Assembly (NCBI RefSeq): GCF_001552635.1
Contig: NZ_BCRO01000024.1
Coordinates: forward strand, 1 to 64,000
Reading direction: 5' to 3'
Source: Actinomadura hibisca NBRC 15177
GTDB taxonomy: Bacteria; Actinomycetota; Actinomycetes; Streptosporangiales; Streptosporangiaceae
Length of the DNA stretch: 64,000 bases
Shown: positions 15,860 through 26,708 of the stretch, one piece after another
Layout of the letters: each line of letters starts with the position of its first letter
How positions within the stretch are numbered: position 1 is the stretch's first letter
Translations under genes and position numbers: made by a program
The notes under the pieces: generated by a model
The model's database searches: none
Told to the model about the DNA's origin: nothing
Seen by the model: only the letters and a program-made list of their open reading frames with translations

Positions 15860-18517
15860 ATGAGTGCCGACGGCGTGCGGAACACCTTCTCGGGCGTGGT
15901 GATCGGGCCGGTGATCATGGGCCGGGACATCACCCTGACACTGCCGCCGGTCGTGGCCCCGTCGTTGTACGGTCTGACCACCCCGGCGACCCACTTCGTC
16001 GGGCGAGAGACCGAACTGGACGGCCTGCTCAGCGTGCTGGCCCCTGCGGCCCCGCAGCCGGGGCGGGTCCGCGTCGCGGCGGTGGCGGGCCTGGCCGGGG
16101 TGGGCAAGACCGAACTGGTGCTGCAAACCGCGCACCGGGCCCTGGAGCGGGGATGGTTCGCCGGCGGGGCGCTGATGGTGGACCTCCAGGGCTACCAGGA
16201 GGGCGGGGCGCGCCTGCCGGTCACGGCGGTCCTGACCCGCCTGCTGCACGATCTGCGCGTCCCCCACCAGCACATCCCCTCCGACGCCGACGGCATGGCG
16301 ACGATGTACCGGTCGATCCTGGCGGAGTACGCCAAGCAGGGCCGGCCGGTGCTGGTCGTGCTCGACAACGCGCCTCCGGCGGAGTCGATCCGGCCGTTGC
16401 TGCCCAACGCCGGGGCCGCCCTGGTGACCTCCCGGCACATCATGGCCGCCCTGGACGCGCGCCTCATGGACCTGCACCCCCTCGGCTCCGCCGCGGCGGT
16501 GGCACTGCTGGAGCGCCAGCTGCGGCACGCGCGCCCGGACGACCAGCGGGTCACCCGGGCGCCAGCCGACGCCCTGGAGATCGTCAGGCTCTGTGACGGG
16601 CTGCCCTTGGCCCTGGTCATCGTCAAGGCGTTGCTGACCGCCCATCCGACCAAGCCCTTGGATCATCTGGCCGCCGAGCTGCATGCCGAACGGACACGGC
16701 TGAGCCGTCTCCAGTACGGAGAGCTGAAGGTACGCGCGGTGTTCCAACTTTCCTACAACGCGTTGAACGACGCCCAACGGTTCCTGTTCCGCCTGTTGAG
16801 CATCAACCCGGGGCCTCACGTGTCCATCGACGCGGTGGCCGCGGCCGCCTCATGGGAGCGCGCCCCGGCCCGGCAGGTGCTGGAGGAGCTGGCAAGGGCC
16901 CACCTCACCGAACCGGGCGCCCTCTACGGTCGATGGCAGATGCACGACCTGGTCCGCTTGCACTCCTCCGAACTCGGGCGGGCCCATGCCAAAGCCGACG
17001 GGCGGGCTCCGGCGCTGGACCGGCTGCTGCGGTACTACCTGGACGCGACGAACGCCGCCTGCGACCGGCTCGATCCTCGCATGGCCGAGCGTGGATCGGA
17101 CGGCTCGGTCCCCGCCCGGGCGGTCCAGACCGCTCCACAGCCCGACGGCCCCGCGCACGAGCTGGCATGGCTGGATGCGGAATTGCCCAACCTGATGGCC
17201 GCGATCGGCCTCTCGGCCGACCGGAGTCCCGGGATCTGTGTGCAGACGTCGCTCAGCCTGGCCGACTATCTGGAGCTGCGTCGGCACTTGAACGAGGCGC
17301 TCACGTTGTTCCCTCTTGCGGAACAGGTCGCGATAAGGATCGGCGACCAGCAGGCCGCAGGTCACGCCTGTAACAACTTCGGCAACGCACTGGTCCAGGC
17401 CGGCTCGTACGACGAGGCCGCCGACGCCTACCGCCGCGCCCTCGGCCACTACCGTGGAACCGGCGATCGGCAGGCCGCCGCGACCACGCTGAGCAATCTG
17501 GGAACAGTACTCCTGGACAAGAGCAGGCCCGCCGACGCGGCCGGCTGCTTCATCCAGGCGGACGAGGAGTTCACCGCGGTGAACGACCCGCACGGCCGAG
17601 CCCTGGCCTTGACCAACCTGGGCAACGCGATGCGGGAACTCGGCGCCCCCGAGCAGGCGTTGCGCGCCTACAAGGACGCCGGTCGGTTGCACCACGCGCT
17701 GTCGAATCCACGAGGTCTGGCCTTGGCGCTGACCAACACGGGCTCCCTCCTCATCGACGTCGGAGAGGCCGCGGAGGCCGTCCGCGTCTTCGGCCAGGCG
17801 CTCTCCCTCTTCCGCCAGCAGCACGACCGACCCAACGAGGCGAAGACGATGATCGGCCTGGGGATCGCCCTGCGCGTCATCGGCGACATCGACCGGGCAC
17901 GTGAACTGCACGAGCGTGCCGCCGACCTCATGCACTTCTTAGGCGACCCGCGCGGCGAAGCGAACGCCCTCGACCAACTGGGCAACGATTTCCAGGATGC
18001 GGAAGCGGGCGGGGAGGCCATCGCGGCGCACGAGCGGGCGGCTCTCCTGTACCGGCGGCATGGCGACGCAAGGGGCGAAGCCGAGGCGTGCCACAACGGG
18101 GCCATGGCGCTGGCCACGCTCCAGAAGTTCGACGAAGCGATCCCGCTCCTCCGGCGCGCCGCCGACCGCTACCGAGCGGTGGGCGACGGGGAAGCGGCCG
18201 TCGAAGCCACCGGTGACCTGGGCATGGCGCTGGCGGCGTCCAAGAAGTACGCCGAGGCGATCGAACTTCTCACAACGGTCGCAGACCACTTCCGTGAAAT
18301 GGGCAAGGGCCATTCCGAGGCCATGGCGTTGATGAACCTGAGTCAGGCTTTGCACCATGCCCACCGAAATGACCGGGCTCGCGTCGCTGCTGAACGCGCA
18401 GCCTCCCTGTTCAGGGCCGCTGGAGACCACGAGTCCGCACGGTTGGTCACGCGTCGCCTGAAAAAGTACGGCGCGCGGCGGGCCCTGCGTCCGAAGAGGC
18501 GCCGCGGACCCGGCTGA
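15860..18517 (+). CDS. STAND NTPase: RHIM-like N-terminal motif, NB-ARC domain, TPR repeats
   Basis: 885 aa from an ATG at 15860; a GTG at 15851 is a close alternative. Residues 8-26 contain NTFSGVVIGPVIMGRDITL, matching the NxxSGxVxGxVVQxGxI pattern of bacterial amyloid signalling motifs related to RHIM. NB-ARC follows: P-loop GLAGVGKTE (77-85), Walker B VLVVLDNAP, ALVTSRH, CDGLPLALV (GLPL motif) and WQMHDLVRL (MHD-like). The C-terminal half is about nine roughly 40-residue TPR units, with NNFGNALVQAGSYDEAADAY as the first. Known relatives are NLR-like sensors that oligomerise on ligand binding and signal to an effector. No effector with a matching motif is adjacent. Base composition looks less GC-biased than neighbours, hinting at transfer. 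Confidence 0.88.
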   Translation: MSADGVRNTFSGVVIGPVIMGRDITLTLPPVVAPSLYGLTTPATHFVGRETELDGLLSVLAPAAPQPGRVRVAAVAGLAGVGKTELVLQTAHRALERGWFAGGALMVDLQGYQEGGARLPVTAVLTRLLHDLRVPHQHIPSDADGMATMYRSILAEYAKQGRPVLVVLDNAPPAESIRPLLPNAGAALVTSRHIMAALDARLMDLHPLGSAAAVALLERQLRHARPDDQRVTRAPADALEIVRLCDGLPLALVIVKALLTAHPTKPLDHLAAELHAERTRLSRLQYGELKVRAVFQLSYNALNDAQRFLFRLLSINPGPHVSIDAVAAAASWERAPARQVLEELARAHLTEPGALYGRWQMHDLVRLHSSELGRAHAKADGRAPALDRLLRYYLDATNAACDRLDPRMAERGSDGSVPARAVQTAPQPDGPAHELAWLDAELPNLMAAIGLSADRSPGICVQTSLSLADYLELRRHLNEALTLFPLAEQVAIRIGDQQAAGHACNNFGNALVQAGSYDEAADAYRRALGHYRGTGDRQAAATTLSNLGTVLLDKSRPADAAGCFIQADEEFTAVNDPHGRALALTNLGNAMRELGAPEQALRAYKDAGRLHHALSNPRGLALALTNTGSLLIDVGEAAEAVRVFGQALSLFRQQHDRPNEAKTMIGLGIALRVIGDIDRARELHERAADLMHFLGDPRGEANALDQLGNDFQDAEAGGEAIAAHERAALLYRRHGDARGEAEACHNGAMALATLQKFDEAIPLLRRAADRYRAVGDGEAAVEATGDLGMALAASKKYAEAIELLTTVADHFREMGKGHSEAMALMNLSQALHHAHRNDRARVAAERAASLFRAAGDHESARLVTRRLKKYGARRALRPKRRRGPG

Positions 18518-18520
18518 ACA

Positions 18521-19495
18521 CTATGCGCGACCGGGCATCGACAAGGCGCGGACGGCAGGGTCCAGCCGCTCGGCCCACGGCGGGTCGGCTCCCGGGACGC
18601 GGCAGGTCTCGGCCGCGACGCCGGTGGCGAACCCGAGCGCCCGCTCCAGGTCCGCTTCGGTCAGCGCCTCCAGCCGCCCGCCGAGGAACCCGCCGTGCCG
18701 GAAGGCGTGCAGCAGCCCGGCCATGAACGCGTCCCCCGCGCCCACGGTGTCCACGACCTCGACGGGCGGCGCGTCGACGCTCACCCGCCGCCCGTCCAGC
18801 GACGCCGTGACCCCGGCCTGCCCGCGCGTGACCACCACCAGCCGCACCCCGTCCCGGTGCCAGGCGTCGCAGACGGTCTCGGCCCGCTTGCCCGGCGCGA
18901 GGTGGGCGAGGTCCTCCTCGCTCAGCCGGACGACGTCGGCCAGCCGCGTCCAGCGCCCGAGCCGCGCCCGGTAGTCGGCGGCCGGAACCATGCCGGGCCG
19001 CACGTTGGGGTCGATCGAGATCGTCGTACTGTCCCGGACCTCGGTCAGCAGGTCCTCGATGAGCGGCCCGCCCGGCGGCAGCACCAGCGCCAGCGACCCG
19101 GTGTGCACGCACGCCGCCGCGTCGGGCCGCCGCGCCGCCAGCTCGGCGCGCGTCCACTGCCAGTCGGCGGTGCCCCCGGCGTAGAAGTCGTACCCGGCCT
19201 GCCCGGCGGCGTCGATGGCGGTGACGGCGAGCGTGGCGTTCTCGGGCGCGTCCACGCACCCCGACACGTCCACGCCGGACGAGACGAGATGGTGCCGCAA
19301 CAACCGCCCGAACGGCCCATCACTGAGCCGCCCGAGAAACCGCGCGGGCGTCCCGAGCCGCGCAAGCGCGACGGCCGTATTGGCGGGCCCACCGCCCGCC
19401 CGCACAGCGAGCCGCAACCCGTCCCCGCCCCCGGCCTCGCCACCAGGCAGGAACGCGTCGGCCACCGCCTCCCCGATCACCGCGATGTGCTCCAT
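18521..19495 (-). CDS. PfkB family carbohydrate kinase (fructokinase-like)
   Basis: 324 aa from the ATG at 19495 (further ATGs at 19504 and 19507 are possible). PfkB signature 1 is seen in AGGGPANTAVALARLG and signature 2 in VDTVGAGDAFMAGLL, which holds the catalytic Asp and anion hole. The length and the AVIGEAV start are typical of fructokinase and 2-keto-3-deoxygluconate kinase subfamilies; the substrate sugar is not determined. It converges on the STAND gene with only 3 nt between stops, and there is no sugar transporter nearby. Confidence 0.88.
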   Translation of the reverse strand: MEHIAVIGEAVADAFLPGGEAGGGDGLRLAVRAGGGPANTAVALARLGTPARFLGRLSDGPFGRLLRHHLVSSGVDVSGCVDAPENATLAVTAIDAAGQAGYDFYAGGTADWQWTRAELAARRPDAAACVHTGSLALVLPPGGPLIEDLLTEVRDSTTISIDPNVRPGMVPAADYRARLGRWTRLADVVRLSEEDLAHLAPGKRAETVCDAWHRDGVRLVVVTRGQAGVTASLDGRRVSVDAPPVEVVDTVGAGDAFMAGLLHAFRHGGFLGGRLEALTEADLERALGFATGVAAETCRVPGADPPWAERLDPAVRALSMPGRA

Positions 19496-19524
19496 GGACG
19501 CCATCATGGCCCACCCGAGCCCGG

Positions 19525-19971
19525 TCAGGAGGGGTCGGGGGCCTCGCCGTGTTCGTGCAGGAGGGCTTGCAGCTCGGCCAGCTGGCGGGCGGCCAGGGCC
19601 TTCTCGGTGCCGTTGATCCCCATCGCGCCGACCGAGGTGCCGTCGGCCAGGTCCAGGGTCGGCCACGGCTCGCCGACGCCCATGTCGGCGTCCACCACCT
19701 CGGCCCAGGCCAGGCGGCGGGTCCGGAAGGCGTTGACGACCGTCAGGCCCTGCTCGGTCGCGATCACGCGGCAGCGGGCCAGCATGTGCAGGATCCAGCC
19801 GATCAGCACGCCGGACAGCACCATCATGACGCGGTCGAACAGCTTGAACTGGGGCGCCACCACGACGGCGAGCACGATCAGGCCGAGCATGATCGCACCC
19901 GCCGTCGCGTAGGCGACGACGCGTGTGGTGCGCGGGCGCCACACGGTCGGCAGGGTCGGCGTCTCAGTCAA
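19525..19971 (-). CDS. PH domain-containing membrane protein (bacterial PH type)
   Basis: 148 aa. Two hydrophobic helices (residues about 20-60, VVAYATAGAIMLGLIVLAVVV and MMVLSGVLIGWILHML) precede a small bacterial PH-like domain with CRVIATEQGLTVVNAFRTRR and LAWAEVVDADMG. Such proteins sit in the membrane with a cytoplasmic PH fold; function is unknown. The start overlaps the hisG stop by 8 nt. It is therefore probably co-transcribed with hisG, although no histidine-pathway role is implied. Confidence 0.8.
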   Translation of the reverse strand: MTETPTLPTVWRPRTTRVVAYATAGAIMLGLIVLAVVVAPQFKLFDRVMMVLSGVLIGWILHMLARCRVIATEQGLTVVNAFRTRRLAWAEVVDADMGVGEPWPTLDLADGTSVGAMGINGTEKALAARQLAELQALLHEHGEAPDPS

Positions 19972-20839
19972 CGATCTTGGAGATCGGGATCTCGAGGATG
20001 TCGTGGGCGCCGGCCGCCTTCAGGGCCGGGATGAGCGTGTTGACGCCGCGCTTGGCGACCACGCTCTCCACCGCGTTGCTCTCGCCGCCGGCGAGGGAGG
20101 TCACGGTGGGCGAGGCCATCGCCGGCATGATGCCGAGCACGGCCGCCAGGTCGGCGGCGGCCACGTTCAGCTTCAGCAGCACGTTGCCGCGCGCCCGGAT
20201 CGCGCCCTGCAGCAGCAGCGCGACGTCCTCCATCGCCGCGCGCTTGGCCGGGTCCTCGTAGGCCTCGCGGTTGGCGACCAGCTCGGTGTAGCTGGTCAGC
20301 AGGGTGTCGAGGATGCGCAGGCCGTTCTTGCGCAGCGAGGAGCCGGTCTCGGTCAGGTCGACGATCGCGTCCACGATGTCGGGGACCTTGGCCTCGGTCG
20401 CGCCGTAGGAGGGCACCACCGTGGCCTTGACGCCGTGCTGCTCCAGGAAGCGCTTGGTCATGGCCGGGAACTCGGTGGAGATCCGCACGCCCTCGGGCAG
20501 GTCGGCGACGCTCTGCCAGGGCGCGTCCTGCGGCACCGCCATGATCACGCGGACCGGGTTGGAGGTGGCCTTGGAGTACTTCAGCTCGCCGAGGCTCACC
20601 ACGTCGGAGTCGGTCTCGGTGATCCAGTCGCGGCCGGTGATGCCGAGGTCGAACAGCCCCTGCTCCAGGTAGGTCGGGATCTCCTGGGGACGCAGCACCC
20701 GGACGCGGTCGATGCGCGGATCGTCGATCTGCGCGCGGTAGTCGCGGTCGGAGGTGCGCCGGACGGTGAGGTCGGCGGCGTCGAACAGGGCCAGGGTGGC
20801 CTTTTCCAGGGAGCCCTTGGGCAGGACGAGAGACAGCAC
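19964..20839 (-). CDS. hisG: ATP phosphoribosyltransferase, long form
   Basis: 291 aa from the GTG at 20839, supported by AAAGAGGG about 7 nt upstream and by the canonical start LSLVLPKGSLEKATL. HisG condenses ATP and PRPP, the first committed step of histidine synthesis. The catalytic domains include DLGITGRDWI and the PRPP-loop region DIVDAIVDLTETGSSLR. The C-terminal ACT-like regulatory domain (MASPTVTSLAGG) marks the long, histidine-feedback-inhibited form. It lies 49 nt after ribH, where hisE is often found in related genomes; hisE is missing here. Confidence 0.95.
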   Translation of the reverse strand: MLSLVLPKGSLEKATLALFDAADLTVRRTSDRDYRAQIDDPRIDRVRVLRPQEIPTYLEQGLFDLGITGRDWITETDSDVVSLGELKYSKATSNPVRVIMAVPQDAPWQSVADLPEGVRISTEFPAMTKRFLEQHGVKATVVPSYGATEAKVPDIVDAIVDLTETGSSLRKNGLRILDTLLTSYTELVANREAYEDPAKRAAMEDVALLLQGAIRARGNVLLKLNVAAADLAAVLGIMPAMASPTVTSLAGGESNAVESVVAKRGVNTLIPALKAAGAHDILEIPISKIVD

Positions 20840-20888
20840 GGTGGAACCCTCTTTCACGGGTGGGACGGTCGGGACGGTCCGGAGGCGG

Positions 20889-23282
<2,394 letters not shown>

Positions 23283-23286
<4 letters not shown>

Positions 23287-23921
23287 GCCCGGCCGCCGAT
23301 CGCGCCGGTGTCGATCGCACGGGTGTCGACCGCCCGGTCGCCGATCATGCGCTCGACGTACTTGGCCACCACGTCGACCTCCAGGTTCACCGGGTCGCCG
23401 GGGCCCTTCAGCCCGAGCGTGGTGAGCGCGAGGGTGGTGGGGATGAGGGAGACGGTGAAGCGGTCGGCCCCGGCCTCCACCACCGTCAGGCTGACGCCGT
23501 CGATGGTGATCGAGCCCTTGTCCACCACGTAGCGGGCGAGCGCGGCCGGGAGCGCGACGGTGACCACTTCCCAGCGGTCGCCGGGCTCGCGGGAGACGAT
23601 CTCGCCGACGCCGTCCACGTGCCCCTGCACCAGGTGGCCGCCGAGGCGGTCCGACAGCCGGACGGGCCGTTCCAGGTTGACGCGGGAGCCGGGCGCGAGC
23701 GCGCCGAGGGCGGAGCGGTCGAGGGTCTCCTTCATCACGTCGGCGGTGAACGCCTCGTCCTTGGTCTCCACCACGGTGAGGCAGACGCCGTTGACGGCGA
23801 TCGAGGCGCCGTGCACGGCGTCCCGCGTGACCAGGGGGCCGCGGATCGTGAAGCGGGCCGAATCCCCCTCGGGTTCGACCGCCACGATCTCGCCGAGCTC
23901 CTCGACGATGCCGGTGAACAT
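23283..23921 (-). CDS. ribE: Riboflavin synthase, alpha chain
   Basis: 212 aa from the ATG at 23921, with GAGGAGG about 8 nt upstream and the canonical start MFTGIVEELGEI. The two internally repeated lumazine-binding barrels are evident: SIAVNGVCLTVVE with MKETL in the first, and SITIDGVSLTVVEAG with LIPTTLALTTLG in the second. It dismutates two 6,7-dimethyl-8-ribityllumazine molecules into riboflavin. It is the first gene after the FMN riboswitch and the head of the ribE-pnuC-ribBA-ribH operon. Confidence 0.96.
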
Positions 23922-24017
23922 GTCCCGGGCCTCCTCATATGCCTGTGCATAGGGGCTCCGGGGACGTGCAGGAGGAAACGAAGACGACACACCCCTGGTG
24001 TGGCAGAGGTGTGCAGC

Positions 24018-24143
24018 GCGCTGCCTCCCATCCGGACTTTCACCGTCGGTCCCGGAATTCCACCGGATCAACCGGCCGATGGCTTCGGCCGGGTCGCGGA
24101 CTGTCACCGCCGGTTCGGAATTACACCGACCCCGGAGCACGCG
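24018..24143 (-). promoter_or_regulatory. FMN riboswitch (RFN element)
   Basis: Read on the minus strand, the region carries the hallmark RFN segments in order: GGGGTCGGTGTAATTCC, AACCGGCGGTGACAGTCCGC, a variable GC-rich stem (GGCCGAAGCC...), GGTGGAATTCC, GACCGACGGTGAAAGTCC and GGATGGGAGGCAG. About 96 nt separate it from the ribE ATG, room for an expression platform. FMN binding should reduce expression of ribE-pnuC-ribBA-ribH. Whether it acts on transcription or translation is not evident. Confidence 0.95.
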
Positions 24144-24220
24144 TTTCACTGCTTGGCAACCAGTGTGCCATGCCGGGCATTCCCGTTCCCATGTGAGGAT
24201 GCCCACGGCCGCATTTGGCC

Positions 24221-24240
24221 AACCAAGCGCTCGCTCGGTT
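24221..24240. promoter_or_regulatory. Inverted repeat near riboflavin-operon promoter
   Basis: AACCAAGCGCTCGCTCGGTT has two 8-nt arms (one mismatch) around GCTC, typical of a TetR-type operator. It lies about 80 nt upstream of the FMN riboswitch, in the 139-nt space between the riboswitch and the HAD gene, where the rib promoter must be. The regulator is unknown; no tetR gene is adjacent. Confidence 0.4.
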
Positions 24241-24282
24241 TAGAATGGCGCGCCGCTCCCCCGCGACGGGGAAAGGAACAGG

Positions 24283-24927
24283 TCAGCGGGCGACGCGCAG
24301 GCCGCCGGGCACCGCCCGCACCGACCGCAGGTCCGGGACGACGATCTGGGCCTCGGCGAGCCGGTCGGCGGTGTGGCTGGTGGTGACGGCGATGACGGCG
24401 GCCCCCGCCGCCCGGCCCGCCCGGACGCCCGCCGGGGCGTCCTCCACGACCGCGCACGCGGCCGGGTCCACGCCCAGGCGGCGCGCGGCCAGCAGGTATC
24501 CGGCCGGGTCGGGCTTGCCCTCGGCCACGTCCTCGGCGGTCACCACCACCTTGGGCAGCGGCACCCCGGCGGCCCCGGCGCGGACGGCGAGCTGCCCGGC
24601 GTCCATCGAGGTCACCAGGGCCCAGGGCAGGCCGTCCAGCGACGACAGCAGCTCCACCGCGCCGGGCAGCGCGGTCACGCCGGAGGCGTCAGTGGCCTCC
24701 AGGGCGTCCAGGCGCTCGGTGGCCGCCCGGACCTCGCCGGGCGGCAGGAAGTCGGCGATGCGGTCGCTGGTGCGGCGGCCGTGCGCGCCGGAGAGGTACT
24801 CGTCGGGATCGACGCCGTACTCGGCCGCCCACACGCGCGCCGCGCGCTCCACCAGCGGGGTGGAGTCCACCAGCGTGCCGTCCACGTCGAACAGCACCGC
24901 CGCGCACGACACGGGCAGCTCGTCCAC
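24283..24927 (-). CDS. HAD-IA family phosphatase
   Basis: 214 aa. HAD motifs are DVDGT (14-18) with nucleophile Asp14 and acid Asp16, TSM as motif II, the Lys in EGKPDP as motif III and VVEDAPAGVRAG as motif IV. The alpha-helical C1 cap between motifs I and II marks the beta-phosphoglucomutase/sugar-phosphatase-like subfamily. Substrate unknown. Because it sits between rpe and the riboflavin operon, and HAD phosphatases dephosphorylate the pyrimidine intermediate of riboflavin synthesis in other bacteria, that role is worth considering. However, it lies upstream of the riboswitch and is not under its control. Confidence 0.88.
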   Translation of the reverse strand: MDELPVSCAAVLFDVDGTLVDSTPLVERAARVWAAEYGVDPDEYLSGAHGRRTSDRIADFLPPGEVRAATERLDALEATDASGVTALPGAVELLSSLDGLPWALVTSMDAGQLAVRAGAAGVPLPKVVVTAEDVAEGKPDPAGYLLAARRLGVDPAACAVVEDAPAGVRAGRAAGAAVIAVTTSHTADRLAEAQIVVPDLRSVRAVPGGLRVAR

Positions 24928-24953
24928 GCCTCTCCTCTCCGGCGCGCCGGACG

Positions 24954-25637
24954 TCAGGCGGACCAGGCGGCCGCTTCGGTGGCCTTCTGCGCCTGGGCGC
25001 GCAGCCTGCGGACGGCCTCGGCCGGGTCATCGGCGCCGTAGACGGCGCTGCCCGCCACGAACACGTCCGCGCCCGCCTCGGCGCAACGCTCGATCGTCTC
25101 GGCGCTGACGCCGCCGTCCACCTGGAGCCACACCGGCTTCTCGGAATCGGTGATGAGCTGCCGGGCGCGCCGGATCTTGGGCAGCACCATGTCCAGGAAC
25201 TTCTGGCCGCCGAAGCCCGGCTCGACGGTCATCAGCAGCACCATGTCGACCTCGCCGAGCAGGTCGGCGTAGCCCTCGATCGCCGTGCCGGGGTTGATCC
25301 CCAGCGAGGCGCGCGCCCCGGCGGCGCGGATGGCGCGCAGGGTGCGGACCGGGGCCTTGGCGGCCTCGGCGTGGATGGTGACGCTGCCCGCCCCGGCCTC
25401 GGCGTACTGCGGCGCCCACCGGTCCGGGTCCTCGATCATCAGATGGCAGTCCAGCGGCAGGTCGGTGCTCTTCAGCAGCGCCTCCACCACCGGCAGGCCG
25501 AGGGTCAGGTTGGGCACGAAGTGGTTGTCCATCACGTCGACGTGCGCCCAGTCGGCGTCGTCGGCGATCCGCGCGACGTCGGCGCCCAGGTTGGCGAAGT
25601 CGGCGGACAGGATGCTGGGTGAGATCTGCGGAGCCAT
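24954..25637 (-). CDS. rpe: Ribulose-phosphate 3-epimerase
   Basis: 227 aa TIM barrel. Signatures are [14 protein letters not shown] at the N-terminus, [16 protein letters not shown] (metal-binding His and Asp), [24 protein letters not shown] and LQVDGGVS. It interconverts ribulose-5-phosphate and xylulose-5-phosphate in the pentose phosphate pathway. In Actinobacteria it is often in this rsmB-rpe-rib neighbourhood, which links ribulose-5-phosphate supply to the DHBP-synthase branch of riboflavin synthesis. It lies 26 nt before the HAD gene on the same strand. Confidence 0.97.
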   Translation of the reverse strand: MAPQISPSILSADFANLGADVARIADDADWAHVDVMDNHFVPNLTLGLPVVEALLKSTDLPLDCHLMIEDPDRWAPQYAEAGAGSVTIHAEAAKAPVRTLRAIRAAGARASLGINPGTAIEGYADLLGEVDMVLLMTVEPGFGGQKFLDMVLPKIRRARQLITDSEKPVWLQVDGGVSAETIERCAEAGADVFVAGSAVYGADDPAEAVRRLRAQAQKATEAAAWSA

Positions 25638-25649
25638 GATGCCCCGAGT

Positions 25650-26597
25650 CTAGGGCCGCACCTCGACCCGCTCCTCACCCGCCCGGGTGAGCTCGGGGGT
25701 GGTGCGGGTCGCCAGCCGCAACCGCACGAAGCTCTCGGGCGCGCCCGCCGCCCCCCACAGCCCCAGCGCCGCCTGCACGATGAACGCCTGCACCGGCTGG
25801 GTGCCCAGGAACAGCCCGACGGTGTAGATCGCCAGGGCGCCCGCCGCGCCGACCGGGACGCGGGCGACCCGCCGCCACAACTCGCCGCCCGCGTCGTACC
25901 AGCCGCGGTGGGCGGCGGCCGACAGCCCCGCCAGGATGCCGAACAGCCCGCCCGCCGCCGCCGCACCCTCCGACAGCGTGATGGGGGCGACGTCGCCGCC
26001 CGCGCGGGTGATCGCGTTGACCCAGGCGTCCGGCCAGCGCCAGCCGTCCAGCGTCTGGAGGCCCGCCCACGCCGCGCCCACGCACACCAGGGCGACCGCC
26101 AGGGCCAGCCCGAGCTGCGCGGACATCGGACGGCGCGACCACCACGGCACCACGACCGGCTCCAGCCAGAGCGCGGCGGCCAGCAGCAGCGCGCCGACCG
26201 ACCAGCCGACCAGGACCTGGCCGAGCGAGTGCACGCCCAGGTAGATCCGGGAGACGCCGATCAGCACGATGACCACCAGGGCCGCCGCCCACACCGCGCG
26301 CCGCCGGAACCGGCTGCTGAGGAAACCCCAGGCCACCACCGAGTTCTGGGCGTGCCCGGACGGCATCCCGAACGAGTCGCGGCCCTCGTACCCGGTGGTT
26401 CCCGGATCTGTCCAGAACGGCCGGGGCGCGTGGAAGAACAACTTCAGCACCGTGTTGACGACGCCGCTGAGCGTCAGCAGCACCGCCGCCCGCGCGCCGG
26501 TCCGCGGGTCCACGCACCAGTAGACGGCCATCAGCAGCGGCACGTAGAACGCGGCGCTGCCGACGAAGGACATCACGTGCATGAAGCCGGTGAGCAC
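25650..26597 (-). CDS. PAP2 superfamily membrane phosphatase
   Basis: 315 aa with about eight hydrophobic helices. The three phosphatase motifs are KLFFHAPRP (KxxxxxxRP), MPSGH (PSGH) and SRIYLGVHSLGQV (SRxxxxxHxxx). The final aspartate of the canonical third motif is Gln here, a tolerated variant in several PAP2 branches. Likely substrates are lipid phosphates or undecaprenyl pyrophosphate at the membrane. The GTG start has GGGGGAG upstream. It interrupts the rsmB-rpe pair usual in related genomes. Confidence 0.9.
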   Translation of the reverse strand: MLTGFMHVMSFVGSAAFYVPLLMAVYWCVDPRTGARAAVLLTLSGVVNTVLKLFFHAPRPFWTDPGTTGYEGRDSFGMPSGHAQNSVVAWGFLSSRFRRRAVWAAALVVIVLIGVSRIYLGVHSLGQVLVGWSVGALLLAAALWLEPVVVPWWSRRPMSAQLGLALAVALVCVGAAWAGLQTLDGWRWPDAWVNAITRAGGDVAPITLSEGAAAAGGLFGILAGLSAAAHRGWYDAGGELWRRVARVPVGAAGALAIYTVGLFLGTQPVQAFIVQAALGLWGAAGAPESFVRLRLATRTTPELTRAGEERVEVRP

Positions 26598-26708
26598 GGC
26601 TCGTCTCCCCCAGAGGGTCCAGGTTTCCGCTACGTCGCTGCGAGGCTACTTAGTGGACACCTCGTCAACGGACGAGCAACACGTAAAGGATCCCTGGAAG
26701 CCGGGAGG

